A DNA stretch of 19,720 bases from Cylindrobasidium torrendii FP15055 ss-10 (Eukaryota; Basidiomycota; Agaricomycetes; Agaricales; Physalacriaceae). This document shows positions 1 to 9,887 of this stretch, in pieces. The notes below the pieces were generated by a model, which did not search any database, had not been told where the DNA came from, and worked only from the letters and a program-made list of their open reading frames with translations. Location of the stretch: assembly GCA_000934385.1 (NCBI GenBank), contig KN880797.1, positions 1 to 19,720 on the forward strand, written 5' to 3'. A program made the translations under genes and the position numbers. How positions within the stretch are numbered: position 1 is the first letter of the stretch; each line of letters starts with the position of its first letter.

Positions 1-279
1 CTCACCCATTGACATGTTATTATTCGTTTAACTGGGCCTGCACTGGGCCACGGGAAAGAAGCAATACGGATGATTACTGGCATTATTGTGAATTGGTACT
101 GTTTGATACAGAAAATGCTGATCAATATCGGGTATAGGTAGTGTGAGGTACAATGGTGGTCTGGCCAAGTATCCGTTCTCCCCAGTGTGAGCGCGGAGTC
201 TCTATCCTGTGTCGGACCCGCCATTGGTGCGCGCTCCACTCTCGCGAGTTGAGGGCAGTCGTCGCTGCTGCCAAAACGT

Positions 280-1055
280 GTGATGGACATCAGCCAATGC
301 ACGGTATTGGCACAGGAGGAGTTACATACAGAGATAGCATGTACTCCGTCCTAGGCCCCGTCCTGCAGAAGCGGCACAGGCGCGCTGACCGCGACATCCG
401 TAGCTTCCCATTGTTGTCCGTTCTGCGACCATGCTAAAGGGTGTTCGGAAGCAACGAGGTGTGCCGCGCGGTATGGCTAGACGGTATGCCGGATGGTGGA
501 TAGAGAGGTAAGCACGACGCTGGAGACATTTCACGGCGACCTCGCAGCCAAATGTGAGATGAGTCAACCTGCGCGTTGTGGAGCTGGAGGGCGTGCGCGA
601 CCGCTAGCGGCTCACCTTCTTTCCTAAGGTGAACGGGATGTCTCGTGCCATTCGTGCGCTTGCCGCTTTGGATTCGTAGTGAAGGCGAAAGCAGTCCTTT
701 CCTCTAATGCGAGGGTTGCGCCAGCGTACTTGTACTGACTTGCCAGTCCGATGGGTGCGCTGTTTCCCATAAATGAAGGGGTCACTTTAGGCGGAGGACC
801 AAACGACAAACCTGGAGGCCGGGCGGGGAAGTGGACATGAGTGCAACACTGTCAGCCTATAGTCTGCATGTGAGATTGTTCTGGTAGCGAGCACCACATC
901 GTCGGGGTGCGCAGTGATGGCAGTGTCGGTGTCGGCGAAGTACACATTCCAGAGGGTCGGCAAAGCTGAGTCTCCCGTGAATAGTCCTACTAACGTGACG
1001 GCGGCGCAGATGTCTGCGTAGCAAGGTAAAACGGTTCTTGAATATACCAAGGGAG
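280..1055 (-). pseudogene. Reverse transcriptase relic of a fungal non-LTR-type retroelement
   Basis: Read on the minus strand, 1050-870 encodes GLFTGDSALPTLWNVYFAD and then PDDVVLATRTISH, which resemble the palm region of fungal non-LTR reverse transcriptases (family pattern G-LTGD-ASPTLWN-YFAD). A frame change near 865 leads to ADSVALMSTSPPGLQ, the position of the catalytic A-D-D motif, here A-D-S. Further pieces are MSFGPPPKVTPSF with QYKYAGAT (about 809-690) and LTFGCEVAV (about 565-535). Near 380-300 there is a possible C-x2-C knuckle, LCRFC. The pieces lie in the expected N-to-C order but in different frames with stops, so this is a dead copy. It lies downstream of the RNase H relic at 5159-17610 on the same strand, so it is not the upstream part of that copy. 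The family assignment is from memory of motif patterns. Confidence 0.68.
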
Positions 1056-1099
1056 AGGGGCAACGTGGGTGAACATTGGGAAGACAACTTCCCTCTGTG

Positions 1100-3015
1100 T
1101 GAGTGAGCAGGTCAGAAATACCATCTGGGGTTATATCAGAAGACGCACCGATGGTCGCTTTCGCTCCCTACACATTTTCTCCTCGGCTTTCTGTCCAGAA
1201 TCGCAGTGCTGGAATGTCGGCACTACAGGCCTTCCTTCGGTGTCGATTTTGAGTAGAAATCATCGCGGTCAGTGGGAGAGTGATTTCGATCGCGTCGTAA
1301 CCCTAACCAGGCGCCCAGCTAACTTTCTTCGAGCTGCTACGACCTGGCTATGACCATCTGATAACCATGCACCGCGACTTTGCGTACACGCCGACCACTT
1401 GTTCCGTGAAGGTCATCTTAATTCACTCTGCGGGCTTACTGGCTATCATGGCTCCTGGTTGCCCTTTCTGGTCAGGCGTCCTCCGCTGGCCAAGTTCTTT
1501 CCCTGTACGCGTAGGGGGTCAAATCCGTGCTACGGTGTTTCTCGCTCGACATGTTCTTTCAACCTCACAATATCGACGCTCGCACAAGGGGGCACGGCAG
1601 CCGATTCAAGTTACGTAGCGAGAATACCACCGCCTATGTTCCCGGCTGCGCATTCCTCAACAATTCCATACCTGCTTTCCCTGAAGATCGCCTATCACAT
1701 CCGCCATCACTACCAAAGTCTGTCTCTCGAGCACACTACGCTCATTTCGACGAGCGAAGGGATATGTACCCCGTTGTGCGTACTCCATCTGTCCGTGATT
1801 CCTCGGGCTAATGGTATCAAAAAGGACAACGCTCAGCAAGTTCGGTGCCAATGTTCACATTGCGATTGGACTGTGCACCAAGTTCACTGCATAGGGTGTG
1901 ACCAGACATTGTGCCGATATCGTAAAGCCAGCCTGGGGAGCTGTCTGCGCATTGCTGCACATCAAATGGAGACCTCAAGCAGTCTTAGGCAGATGGTCAC
2001 CTGGAACACAGACCAGTGCAACCTCACAAGCCTCTTCGTGATATTAGACCTACCCGCGACCAACCGCCCAGCCACGCACTCTCTTAGGCAAGCTGCTCTC
2101 CATGGACACGAGGATAATAGGCCGTTTGTTTGCGCAGGATTTGACACTGGGATTCGATGGAAGACGAGACGTATGCGGTGGGCGTTGCCGTGGGGCTTGG
2201 GATGGTCATCTCGGGCAGGGCGGACATGGCACTGGCGGACACCGATACAGCTGTGGGACACTTCACCTTCGGCGGGAGCGACACCTCAGAGGGTCAGTCC
2301 AGCGACGACGATCGCACCGGAATTGATGGGCGTTTGGATGTGACTGCCACTCGATATGCATATGGAATGCCCAGCCAAATAATGCGTTGCCCCTCGCATG
2401 AGTTCAGACAACCAACCATGCATATCTGCCCCTCACGTTTGCCCCTCACGGAGCACTTCTTCGACTGGGCTCTTCCCATGCAAATGCGTGTATTTAGGGG
2501 CCATTCTGCGCTGTGTACGACACCATACACCAGAGGAAGCAGGACAGCCTGCAGGTATAGCTACCCTTGCATCAATATTGATACAGATTGAAGTTCGAAT
2601 AGACGACCCTCTTCATTCGCGGATTTCATTCGTGTGAGTTTAATGCCCCCGAGGTAGCTAGGCCTTCAGAGCTTCAGATCGTGAACTACGGCGCAGCTGG
2701 GCCCTGCGGCGTGCGCAGAAGATGTACCAGGATGTATCTGATAGGTGATGTGGACAGGGTACAACCGCCCTCTCACACTCGGGAGTCGGAAGTGCGCTGA
2801 CGGTCCAGCACATTGGCGCCTCGGCATTGACGCTGAGATGTACACAATAATTGATTCTTGCGTTTGACCATCTACGGCTCCGAGTGGGTCTCCAAGCAAG
2901 AGTGTCACTACCACGTACTGATCAGCCATTGCAAGTTCCCTTTGCAAGGCCCTTTTGCCAAAATGCTATGTAACTCACAAACAATTCCTTCGAGCTCCCT
3001 GCATATGACATCCTC
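1100..3015. other. Gene-poor stretch, no supported gene
   Basis: No recognisable domain, RNA gene or clear repeat was found. A plus-strand reading frame at 1399-2343 stays open for 314 codons. Its translation is rich in Cys, His, Trp, Arg and Ser, shows no family motif, and several other frames are also open across the same interval. A shorter frame at 2157-2591 has more protein-like composition (acidic SSDDD stretch) but is likewise unrecognised. Old, eroded repeat DNA is the most likely content, as an inference. Confidence 0.4.
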
Positions 3016-3425
3016 GTGAACTTCTTTATGTCCCGTGCACTCAGTGGCACCCGACATATATATTTGCCGTGGCCACCAATTGACGGACCACCCATCATGT
3101 CAAGACTTTCTGCAAGTTATTGTTCTCTACCACCATCTATGGCTGTGATGTGTCTCTTGATATTTGTATCGGTGTCTATCTACAGCAGTACATATGCGCT
3201 TATAGGGTACCGTCGAGCTCTATCTGACCTATACTCTCAGCAATTTTCGCTAGTCTCAGTCGAGACATAGAAGCCCAGGTACGTTTACATAAGTAGCTCC
3301 CGAAGACTCTGTGCTCATGCTCGCTTCCATGCCAGTTTTGCAGCACTCTCACCAACCCACCACCTGCAGAATCTAGGACGCCTCTCGAATCTGTCACTCT
3401 TGAACTCTTTGCATCCATCAGCAAG
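3016..3425 (+). other. Upstream region of the heptad-repeat gene
   Basis: This is the 5' flank of the gene starting at 3426. The last 80 bases are C/T-rich, as is common in fungal leaders, and the ATG has A at -3 and G at +4. An 84-codon open frame at 3016-3270 with a hydrophobic stretch in its second half (MCLLIFVSVSIYSS) matches nothing I know and may be chance. No clear TATA box was identified. Confidence 0.3.
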
Positions 3426-4000
3426 ATGGAGCAGGTCAATGTTGTTCTTCGCAACACTACAGCAGAGATGCGAGAGAGTGCCGGTGCGCTGCGGGACGCT
3501 AGCATTGGCCTTCGCAACGTGGCTGTCGAGTTTCGCGGTTACACCGGCGAAATGCGTGGCTTCCTCGAAGAATTCCGCAGGATCACCTTCGACGAAGGTC
3601 TGATGTCTTCAAAGATCAGCTGGGGCATGCCTCAGTCAGATGAATTGGCTGCATGGGTATGTAAACATCGACGTCAGGATCGACTACTGATTTTCACGCT
3701 TGTTTGTGCATGTAGGTCGATAAATTCAAACTATACACTGCGATATCTGGCCTACGCAAAGATGCAGCTGATTTAGAAGTGGACACACTGAATGGGCGCG
3801 CCGCTGCTCTCAACTCCTGGGAGACGGGTTTCAAGATGCGCGAGAGCAAGCTGGAGATACGGGAATCGGCGGTGGATCTGCGGGAGTCCAACCTTGATTT
3901 ACGTGATGCCATTATGGAGATCTGCAAGAGTGTCACAGTGCCAAACATATGGTCATTTCTGGGCTTCGAAATAAGAACAGTAGGGTTAGCCACAATGTGA
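3426..4000 (+). CDS. Two-exon gene for a 171-residue heptad-repeat coiled-coil protein
   Basis: Exon 1 is 3426-3656 (77 codons), the intron is 3657-3715 (59 nt, GTATGT...TGTAG), and exon 2 is 3716-4000 ending in TGA. The join is phase 0 (DELAAW then VDKFKL). The start is the first ATG in a good context. The protein has a striking seven-residue period of a hydrophobic residue followed by Arg. In exon 1 this occurs at residues 8/9, 15/16, 22/23, 29/30, 36/37, 43/44 and 50/51. In exon 2 it occurs at 90/91 and, after a gap, 118/119, 125/126, 132/133 and 139/140, with Ile-Cys at 146/147; the exon 2 repeats have the form RESxxxx. This predicts a long amphipathic helix or coiled coil. I see no signal peptide or enzymatic motif, and I do not recognise the family. 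It lies between dead elements and is the best candidate for a host gene here, though an orphan transposon-borne gene cannot be excluded. Confidence 0.72.
3657..3715 (+). other. Intron of the heptad-repeat gene
   Basis: The intron is 59 nt with donor GTATGT, a CTACTGAT branch-like site and acceptor TGTAG. Reading through it would break the heptad pattern and end in frame at 3774-3776, while splicing gives a continuous frame to 4000. Confidence 0.75.
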
Positions 4001-5158
4001 GACTTAAAGCTTAAAGCTTAAATGGTGTGCGTACTGACGACAAATTCTCAGCCTTTGTTTGATCCAGGCTGCAATCCTTGTGTACCTTTCTGCCAAATTC
4101 CTGAACTAGTGTACGATACCTTTTGCCTCACGTTGTTTGAGAGCTCATGCGGGACTCGTACTTACTCAGTCACCAATTCTTACTTTAGTCAATTCTATCT
4201 CAAAATACTAATACTATCATAGCACCGTGGCACTTGTGTGGGTGCATATCATTGTTGTTCGCCGTATGCGAGTCACGAGGATACTGAGGTCTTCGGATCG
4301 CCCACGTGATGCGGGAACATTTTCAATTTTGCTTTCAAGTTTCGGTTACTGTCATCACCAGCGCGTGTTGGACCGCAGACAGCTGCCCGCCCATTTCAAC
4401 AGGTCTTTCCTGCCTTCTCGATTTTCTCTCTTTGGCTTCTACGATACCTCCATGGCTCTCGCCCAGATTGGAGACAGGTTCCAGTCCGGCCTTGCTTTAC
4501 GGACGCATCTGGACTCCGATTCAAAACAGGCAGAAAACTGGAGAGAAAGAGAAAAGAGATGCGTTCCTCCGCATGCAGTAGCTGACAATACTCACACTCG
4601 ATTCAAAGAGCGCCGCGCGCTGATACACGGCGACTTATAATTTCTCTTCCGAGGCCGCGGATGATGAGGTAGATGAAGAGTGGAGCCTCTCGACGCTGGG
4701 ACTTCTTTCCGACCAGAACAAACGGCGACACTCAGCGCGGGCACGAGTTCTGGACGACAAGAAGAGTTTCGGGGATATGATGTTGGTCATGTTCAAGTTC
4801 GCCAGCCCGACCAGTGGCCTCCTATGTATTCAACATGCATCGAACTTTCAACCGCACCCTATCATCCCTCTTTTTTTTGGTGGAAAGCGTATCAATTTGA
4901 CATATGGTCCAGGACAAGAAGTACAGAGTACCCGAACAACAATGTTAACATCCCAGACCCACTTGTTGCGTCCCCTCTTCATTTGCTCACCGCAAGGAAA
5001 TGCTCTTATGCACTACGCGTTATGCGCTCGTGTGGGACTCAATTTTCGAACTGTGCCGGTTTCCCTCAACCCTCCTCTTCCTCTTTGCCCTCGGTGTTCA
5101 ACTTCTCTTATTTCCCCTTCTTGTCGCCCCTCTTCCATTCCTCTTTCGTCGTCTTTTC
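4001..5158. other. Intergenic stretch with weak exon-like segments
   Basis: It begins with a short TTAAAGC tandem (3999-4021). Two plus-strand stretches have protein-like composition: about 4452-4560 (MALAQIGDRFQSG...) and about 4633-4800 (SSEAADDEVDEEWSLSTLG...). I could not join them by convincing splice sites and neither resembles a known family. After about 5060 the DNA is C/T-rich and runs into the 3' flank of the retroelement relic. No gene is supported firmly. Confidence 0.3.
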
Positions 5159-6185
5159 TTATCTCATCCTATCCATTGTCCCCCCCAGCTGTAGTTCGGC
5201 ATACCCACTAAAACCCCGCCTGTTGTATCCCAGTCTTCCGGGACTGAGTTCTCATCTCTGATTATTCTAGTCCAGGTTGATATTGCTAGTTTCCTGTTGA
5301 GTTTCCTCCGTTTGTACCGTTTCTCGCTAAAAGCCATGTCTAGTTTGAGTGCACTGTTTAGTGCTTTTGTGAATCACATTCTAATTTCCTCTCTTGACAT
5401 CGGTTTTCTAAGCTCGCCTGTTTTCTCGTCCGCAATTGTGCGTTGGCATCTTGCCAGCCATATCACGTATGCTGCCTGTGGCATCACGATTCGGTAGAAC
5501 CTTGCCCTTCCGTTCAGTCTTTTGCCTTCACGGTCTTTGAATTCCGCTAGTGGGCTTGCGAGGATGTCTCCCAGGTTCGGCTTTTTCCAGTGTATGCCCT
5601 TCGCTCTGCATAGCTGTTTCATTAGGTTCCAAATCTCTTTCTGACCAGTTGCTTTGCATCTTGTTAGGATGTGGTCCATATCTTCTTCTGTCCCGCATAC
5701 GCTGCAGTACCCTCTTTCATGGTGGCCTGTGTCTGCCATTCTGGTCCAATATTTTCCTACCTTGTACTCATCGTGCGTTGTCTTCCATAGGAAGTATTGG
5801 ACATTTCTTGGTATGTCTCTGTTTCTTAGCGCTCTCCATATCTGGGTGTCAGTTGGGAGTCCTCTTCCCAGGTCGGAGGCCGCGTATCTTATCCTTTCGA
5901 GGTTGATTATAGTTTTCTTCCTCTCTATCAGTGCGGCATGGGTCTTTTTGTTCATATTTCTCGTGTGGTTTCGGTCCTTGATTGCAATATAAGCACTTGA
6001 CTGTGTCAGTTCTTGCAACACCGCGCCGGTCAGGTTCATTTTGGGTTGTATTGAGAGGTCAATCTGGTCTGCGTCGTCTTCTTTATCCGCGCCTTCTCTT
6101 GCTAATCTGTCTGCGTTCTCGTTTCCTTTGTCTCCGCTATGGCCTTTCACCCATTTCAACTACGTCGGTGCTGTCCTTTTCCTTA
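5159..6185 (-). pseudogene. Retroelement relic, C-terminal part: end of RNase H domain plus zinc knuckle
   Basis: The minus-strand frame reads LKWVKGHSGDKGNENADRL, the last RNase H motif with the catalytic His and Asp, from just inside 6185. It continues through a zf-RVT-like segment with C-x2-C and H-x4-C (YCSVCGTEEDMDHILTRC, about 5720-5670). An in-frame TGA at 5374-5376 interrupts it, after which the same frame continues (FTKALNSALKLDMAF...) to a TAA at 5159-5161. A TAG sits just before LKWVKGH. This matches the C-terminal half of fungal RNase H/RVT-zinc-binding retroelement proteins. The upstream half lies beyond the 2-kb insertion, at 8210-8788. The protein is not functional as it stands. 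Confidence 0.88.
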
Positions 6186-6218
6186 CACTGTGGAATCAAT
6201 CGAGGATGATTTTCATCC
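6186..6218 (+). repeat. Left terminal inverted repeat of the 2.0-kb element
   Basis: It begins CACTGTGGAATCAATCGAGG and pairs with 8174-8207. A palindrome-rich subterminal block follows directly. Confidence 0.88.
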
Positions 6219-8173
6219 TGCGTTAGGAGAAAAAGACGGTATCATCCCGCGTTGGGATGATTTTCGGATGATCCGAAATTTGGGATGATTTCAGCGGGAT
6301 GATTTTCATCCCGTAAGAGGATCGAAATGCGCTAGTGACAAGTAAGGTAGCAAGACCTCTGTCGATAAAAGCTCATTCGCAAATATGCGGCGGCAGTATT
6401 TTGTGGAGCGGACATTTGGAATGTTACGATGTCAATCAAAGAATGTGTACTTTATTGCAATGGTATCTACTTTGATGTCTCGGTACGTGCTAGGCTCCTG
6501 CTCCAACTGTGAAGCCCCCGCTCACCGTACATCCGTCCAGTGAGGCAGCGAGGCAAAATGGCACTCACGAAATATAAAGAGTCTTTGCAAAATGTTAGTA
6601 AAATGACATCGAGAGCTTCAAGTCGTAAAGCCTCGTTGGAAATACAAGTACAATAAATCAAGATCTCAAGTTCTGGCGTCCGAGTCCGCGCCATCAAGGA
6701 CTACATATTCATTGAGAAACCCCGACAAGCGCGATACAAGCTATCTGTGCAAACAGGAGCAACAACCGACCACACCCACACTTCTTTCCCGAACAAATGG
6801 AGCTAAGTATATTACCAAAATCCAGCAACGGTGTTGAGTTGTGAGCTCGGGAAAAACAATGCGGAACCAAGACATGGACAAATAGTTGCCTTCGGAATTG
6901 TCAACCAAAACAAACAAGAGTTTTATTACCCTATACTTGTCTTCTACATGGGATAGCGCACTGAGTTGCCTTGAGGTTGCCACTGTGAGATGAAGCTTGA
7001 AGCTTAAAGGGTGGCAGTATGCGGCGTGAAGAGTGTGTTGTTTAACTCGATGTGTACACGACAATCTATTCTCAATGGAGACATCGGGCCTACAGTGCTC
7101 TCCGACCAAGCAGCTATCCAACCCCAGCTCAAGCGAATCTAACCTAACCTAACCCTGTCTGAATCTAAATCAGTTGGAATATGTATTATTTGCGTCCGTG
7201 ATAGTCCTGGAATAGAAGATTTGCACACAAACTTGTTCATGTGTAGTCAACTCGGCCATTGGGCAAACAAGGTACCAGGCATCATTTTTCTTCATCGGGA
7301 GATTGAATGCAGATGAATCGCTTCCGCAGCTAAGCCTCGACAGACGTAGAGTTATGCTCCGACGGGTCTCGTTGAATACTTAAAAGCCGCAGGATTGCAG
7401 TGGACTCTACGCTCAATTCATCGTGCCATAGGTAAGATGTCCAATGGTTACTTGAGGCCAAGCATTGCCCAAGATAAGTAGCTACCGTACTTAAACACAC
7501 TTTGTGTAAACTGACCATCTAGTTTCCAGACTCGACTGGATGCGACACAACTCAAGCCTCATAAATAATTTCCTGGCTCGAAGCTGAGTGGCAAGGACAC
7601 TGGGGGTAGTCAAAGGTCCGCTTCGTCTCATCTCCCATTGATATAATCAACTGACCTTGCTTAGCCAAAGTTGAATAGGCCAGAGCAACACTCAGGCGAC
7701 ACCACAGCTGGAGTTTGGCGCGGCCGTGTCTGGTGATCGGGCTAGGTCTTGCAGCTAAGTACATGGTAGGGTTACAATGGCCGTAGTTGGGAAAGTCAAT
7801 CGTGACGAGGAGTTACAGTGATAGTACATATATGTATTTAGTACTTTTTATAATATAATTAACATATCTTGAACCTCGACTACCATATTAAGAGTTTCAA
7901 TTTAATTCCTTTTCTGGATTTTTTGGGGGACAGCAATCAAAAAGGCGGCTTGCGCCTCATTGATCAATGATTTTGATAGAGTCGACAACAACCCTAATGT
8001 AGCCATAAAAACTGGATGTAAATATTCCTCTGTCCGGAATAAAATCATCCTAAGCGCACCGGACAAAAAGTTCACTTTTTGGGTGAATTTCATCCAAACG
8101 CCACCGGTGGATAATCCTCCCCTCATCATCCTCACGTCGGACAAAAATCCTCCACTTTGGGGTGGATTTTGTG

Positions 8174-8207
8174 GGATGAATTTAATCCTCGATCGGTTCC
8201 ACAGAGT
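8174..8207 (-). repeat. Right terminal inverted repeat of the 2.0-kb element
   Basis: The reverse complement begins ACTCTGTGGAACCGATCGAG. It matches the left end at 26 of 31 positions after the first bases and is followed by TA at 8208-8209. Confidence 0.88.
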
Positions 8208-8209
8208 TA

Positions 8210-8788
8210 TTGCTCCCACTAAGGCCCTCCATAGGCCAGGGAACCTAGTGTGAATCTAGCCTTCAAGTTTTGCTTCACGTTTCTGTAACTATTTTGTAAG
8301 TCTGTTTATCACAATCATTGAGTCGCTCATGATGAGTAGTTTCTCGTCTCATGGGGCTGTTTCTATCGCTATTCGAGCCCCTACCATTTTGGCTGTGTTA
8401 TTGTTCTGTGGTATGCGGTTTGGGAGGCGTACTGCTCTGTTTAGAGTCTCATCGTCCTCAAACCATGCTGCAGCTCCTGCTTTGACTTTGTCATCTCCGT
8501 TTTTCAGGCAGGATCCGTCTGTGTACACTGTGACTATCCTTCTGTCTTCTTGTTTGCTCATTTTTGTGAATGGTAGTGAGTCATTTATCTCTCCTTCCGT
8601 GAATATTCGGAAAATGTTCTTTAGTCCTTCTTTTCCGGTAATCCGAGGGTCAAAAATGCGCATTCCATCTTTTGCCTCTTCCTCAGCTACTTTTGGGAGA
8701 TACTCAGCGTGGTCTTTGGGGATTATTGCGTACGGATTTCACTTCGGGGGTAGGCAGTTCAGTAAATATTGAAGTGCCTTATTATAGC
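8210..8788 (-). pseudogene. Retroelement relic, middle part: N-terminal RNase H domain
   Basis: The minus-strand frame reads VTVYTDGSC, the first RNase H Asp motif, at about 8535-8510. It continues to AGAAAWFEDDET and NNNTAKMVGARIAI, where the family's catalytic Glu is replaced by Lys, and then LLIMSDSMIVINRLTK, the next Asp motif. In-frame stops (TGA at 8349-8351, plus two TAG) all fit single transitions from sense codons. Upstream it reads ALQYLLNCLPP and YAIIPKDHAEYLP, and reaches the hAT insertion at 8788. It continues into 16743-16927 beyond the hAT element and into 5159-6185 beyond the 2-kb element. Confidence 0.88.
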
Positions 8789-8994
8789 TAGTGATGAGGA
8801 CGGGCCGGGTACGGGAGTATGAGTACACATCCCAACCCGAACCCGAATATTGGCCCGACCCGAACCAGCCGGGTGCGGGTATCCCGACTTACGTTGGGTC
8901 GGGATACTGAGGTGGAGTCGGGTCCCGGCGTCAGGTATAACATTAAACACAAGCACGGAAGCCAGCATACATTAGAAACCATAGTACATCAATT

Positions 8995-9317
8995 CTACAT
9001 GAAAATCTCATCATCGACAAGGTCTGGCAATGCTTCATCTACATCAATGACCTGACCAGCTGCTCCCTCAAGGAAATCTGCCAGCTCTGGGAGGCTGACA
9101 AAATCCTGCCTACACCAATCACCAAGGCAAATCAAAGCACGGATAGACGCAGCCCTCAGGCAATTATGCAAGTGGGAAATCAATATACTAGGCCGCGCGA
9201 GAATGAGCGTTCCACTGCCACGGACAATGCTGGAATAAAGTTTGTGAGCCAAATTGGACACGGCGGTGAGCAAGTACAATGAACTTGCCTGGGATGCTAT
9301 GAAAGTCCATGGCCATA
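8995..9317 (-). pseudogene. hAT transposase, C-terminal dimerisation part
   Basis: The minus strand reads MAMDFHSIPA, an intron (about 9295-9235, GC donor GCAAGT, acceptor CCAG), then LSVAVERSFSRG, a one-base frame change, then ISHLHNCLRAASIRALICLGDW, ending with TAG or similar at 8995. V-E-R-x-F-S-R-G, then S-H-x-x-N-x-L, S-x-R-A-L-x-C-L-G-x-W is the conserved hAT C-terminus. The first bases abut the LTR insertion, and the coding sequence resumes at 14359. The frame change in the core motif makes this copy inactive. The GC donor is an unusual but known intron type. Confidence 0.85.
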
Positions 9318-9511
9318 TGTTAACGACCGAGTACCCAGCGACTGCTTGGGGGTCCTAGGTGCCACGAAACAACAACAACAGTAAGAGAGGCAATGGGGAC
9401 GACGGGAGGTCACAGAGACCACAACGCTCTGCACACTGCAGAGGAGCAATCACACCAAGGTTTGGGAAGAACAAACGAGATTCAAGCTACCGTACCTCTA
9501 CCTACGGTTGT

Positions 9512-9521
9512 GCCTATATAC
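9512..9521 (-). promoter_or_regulatory. TATA-like box of the solo LTR
   Basis: The minus strand reads GTATATAGGC within the LTR portion left of the inner transposon. Position and sequence fit an LTR promoter, and no experimental evidence is available. Confidence 0.4.
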
Positions 9522-9611
9522 CTAATACTAATGAGCATGTGGGTGTGGAGCGAGCCATATGGTGCAGTAGCTAAGTATAGTCCATGGTGACGTGTCAGGG
9601 GAAAGTGCATA

Positions 9612-9638
9612 CTGTACCAATACGATCCCTTCGTCAGT
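9612..9638 (+). repeat. Left terminal inverted repeat of the Ulp1-DDE transposon
   Basis: It starts CTGTACCAATACGATCCCTT, with TA immediately outside at 9610-9611. It differs from the right repeat at 2 of 27 positions. CGTCAG/GACGATGACG-like motifs recur just inside. Confidence 0.92.
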
Positions 9639-9887
9639 CACAGGTCACAAGGGGTCCTGACGATGACGAGGAATATTCGTTGTCGCCGGTCACATAGGAC
9701 AGTGACGGGAGGCCAGTTTATTCCAATTTGAAGGCCCGAAAATCGCAATTTTTTTGCCTGGAATGGGTACACAAACTATCTAGATAATGTAAGGATAGTG
9801 TGAGGGTAGTATTGAGCATATATCAGAGCAATTGACGCTCTTTGATTTGGGAGTGGCGTGTGGCCGTGCACCGTGCGAATTGATGAA

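Larger units (their letters stand above)
6186..8207. mobile_element. 2.0-kb non-autonomous TA-target (Tc1/mariner-type) DNA element
   Basis: Imperfect terminal inverted repeats (6186-6218 and 8174-8207) share CTGTGGAA..ATCGAGGAT...TTCATCC, 26 of 31 positions. TA lies directly outside each end (6184-6185 and 8208-8209). Removing the element and one TA rejoins the flanking RNase H frame (ALVGA-IRKRTAPT), which proves the insertion and its boundaries. Both subterminal regions are packed with GGATGA/TCATCC palindromes (6201-6310 and 8040-8190). I see no transposase; the short internal frames look like chance. A (TAACC)n telomere-like tract lies at 7138-7156. It must have been moved by a transposase supplied from elsewhere. 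Confidence 0.9.

Noticed and set aside
1296..1311. CCCTAACC as a telomere remnant
   Set aside because: It is barely more than one repeat unit, which is expected by chance.
1399..2343. 314-codon plus-strand open frame as a gene
   Set aside because: Composition is unlike a natural protein (Cys/His/Trp/Arg-rich), no domain is seen, and several other frames are also open here. The Cys-rich piece CQCSHCDW...CIGC does not form a known zinc finger spacing.
4680..5261. 193-codon plus-strand frame as a gene
   Set aside because: Its right half is the antisense of the retroelement's 3' end and C/T-rich flank, and no motif is recognised.
5550..6209. Plus-strand Leu/Ser/Phe-rich open frames resembling membrane proteins
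   Set aside because: They are antisense shadows of the RNase H/zinc-knuckle relic on the minus strand.
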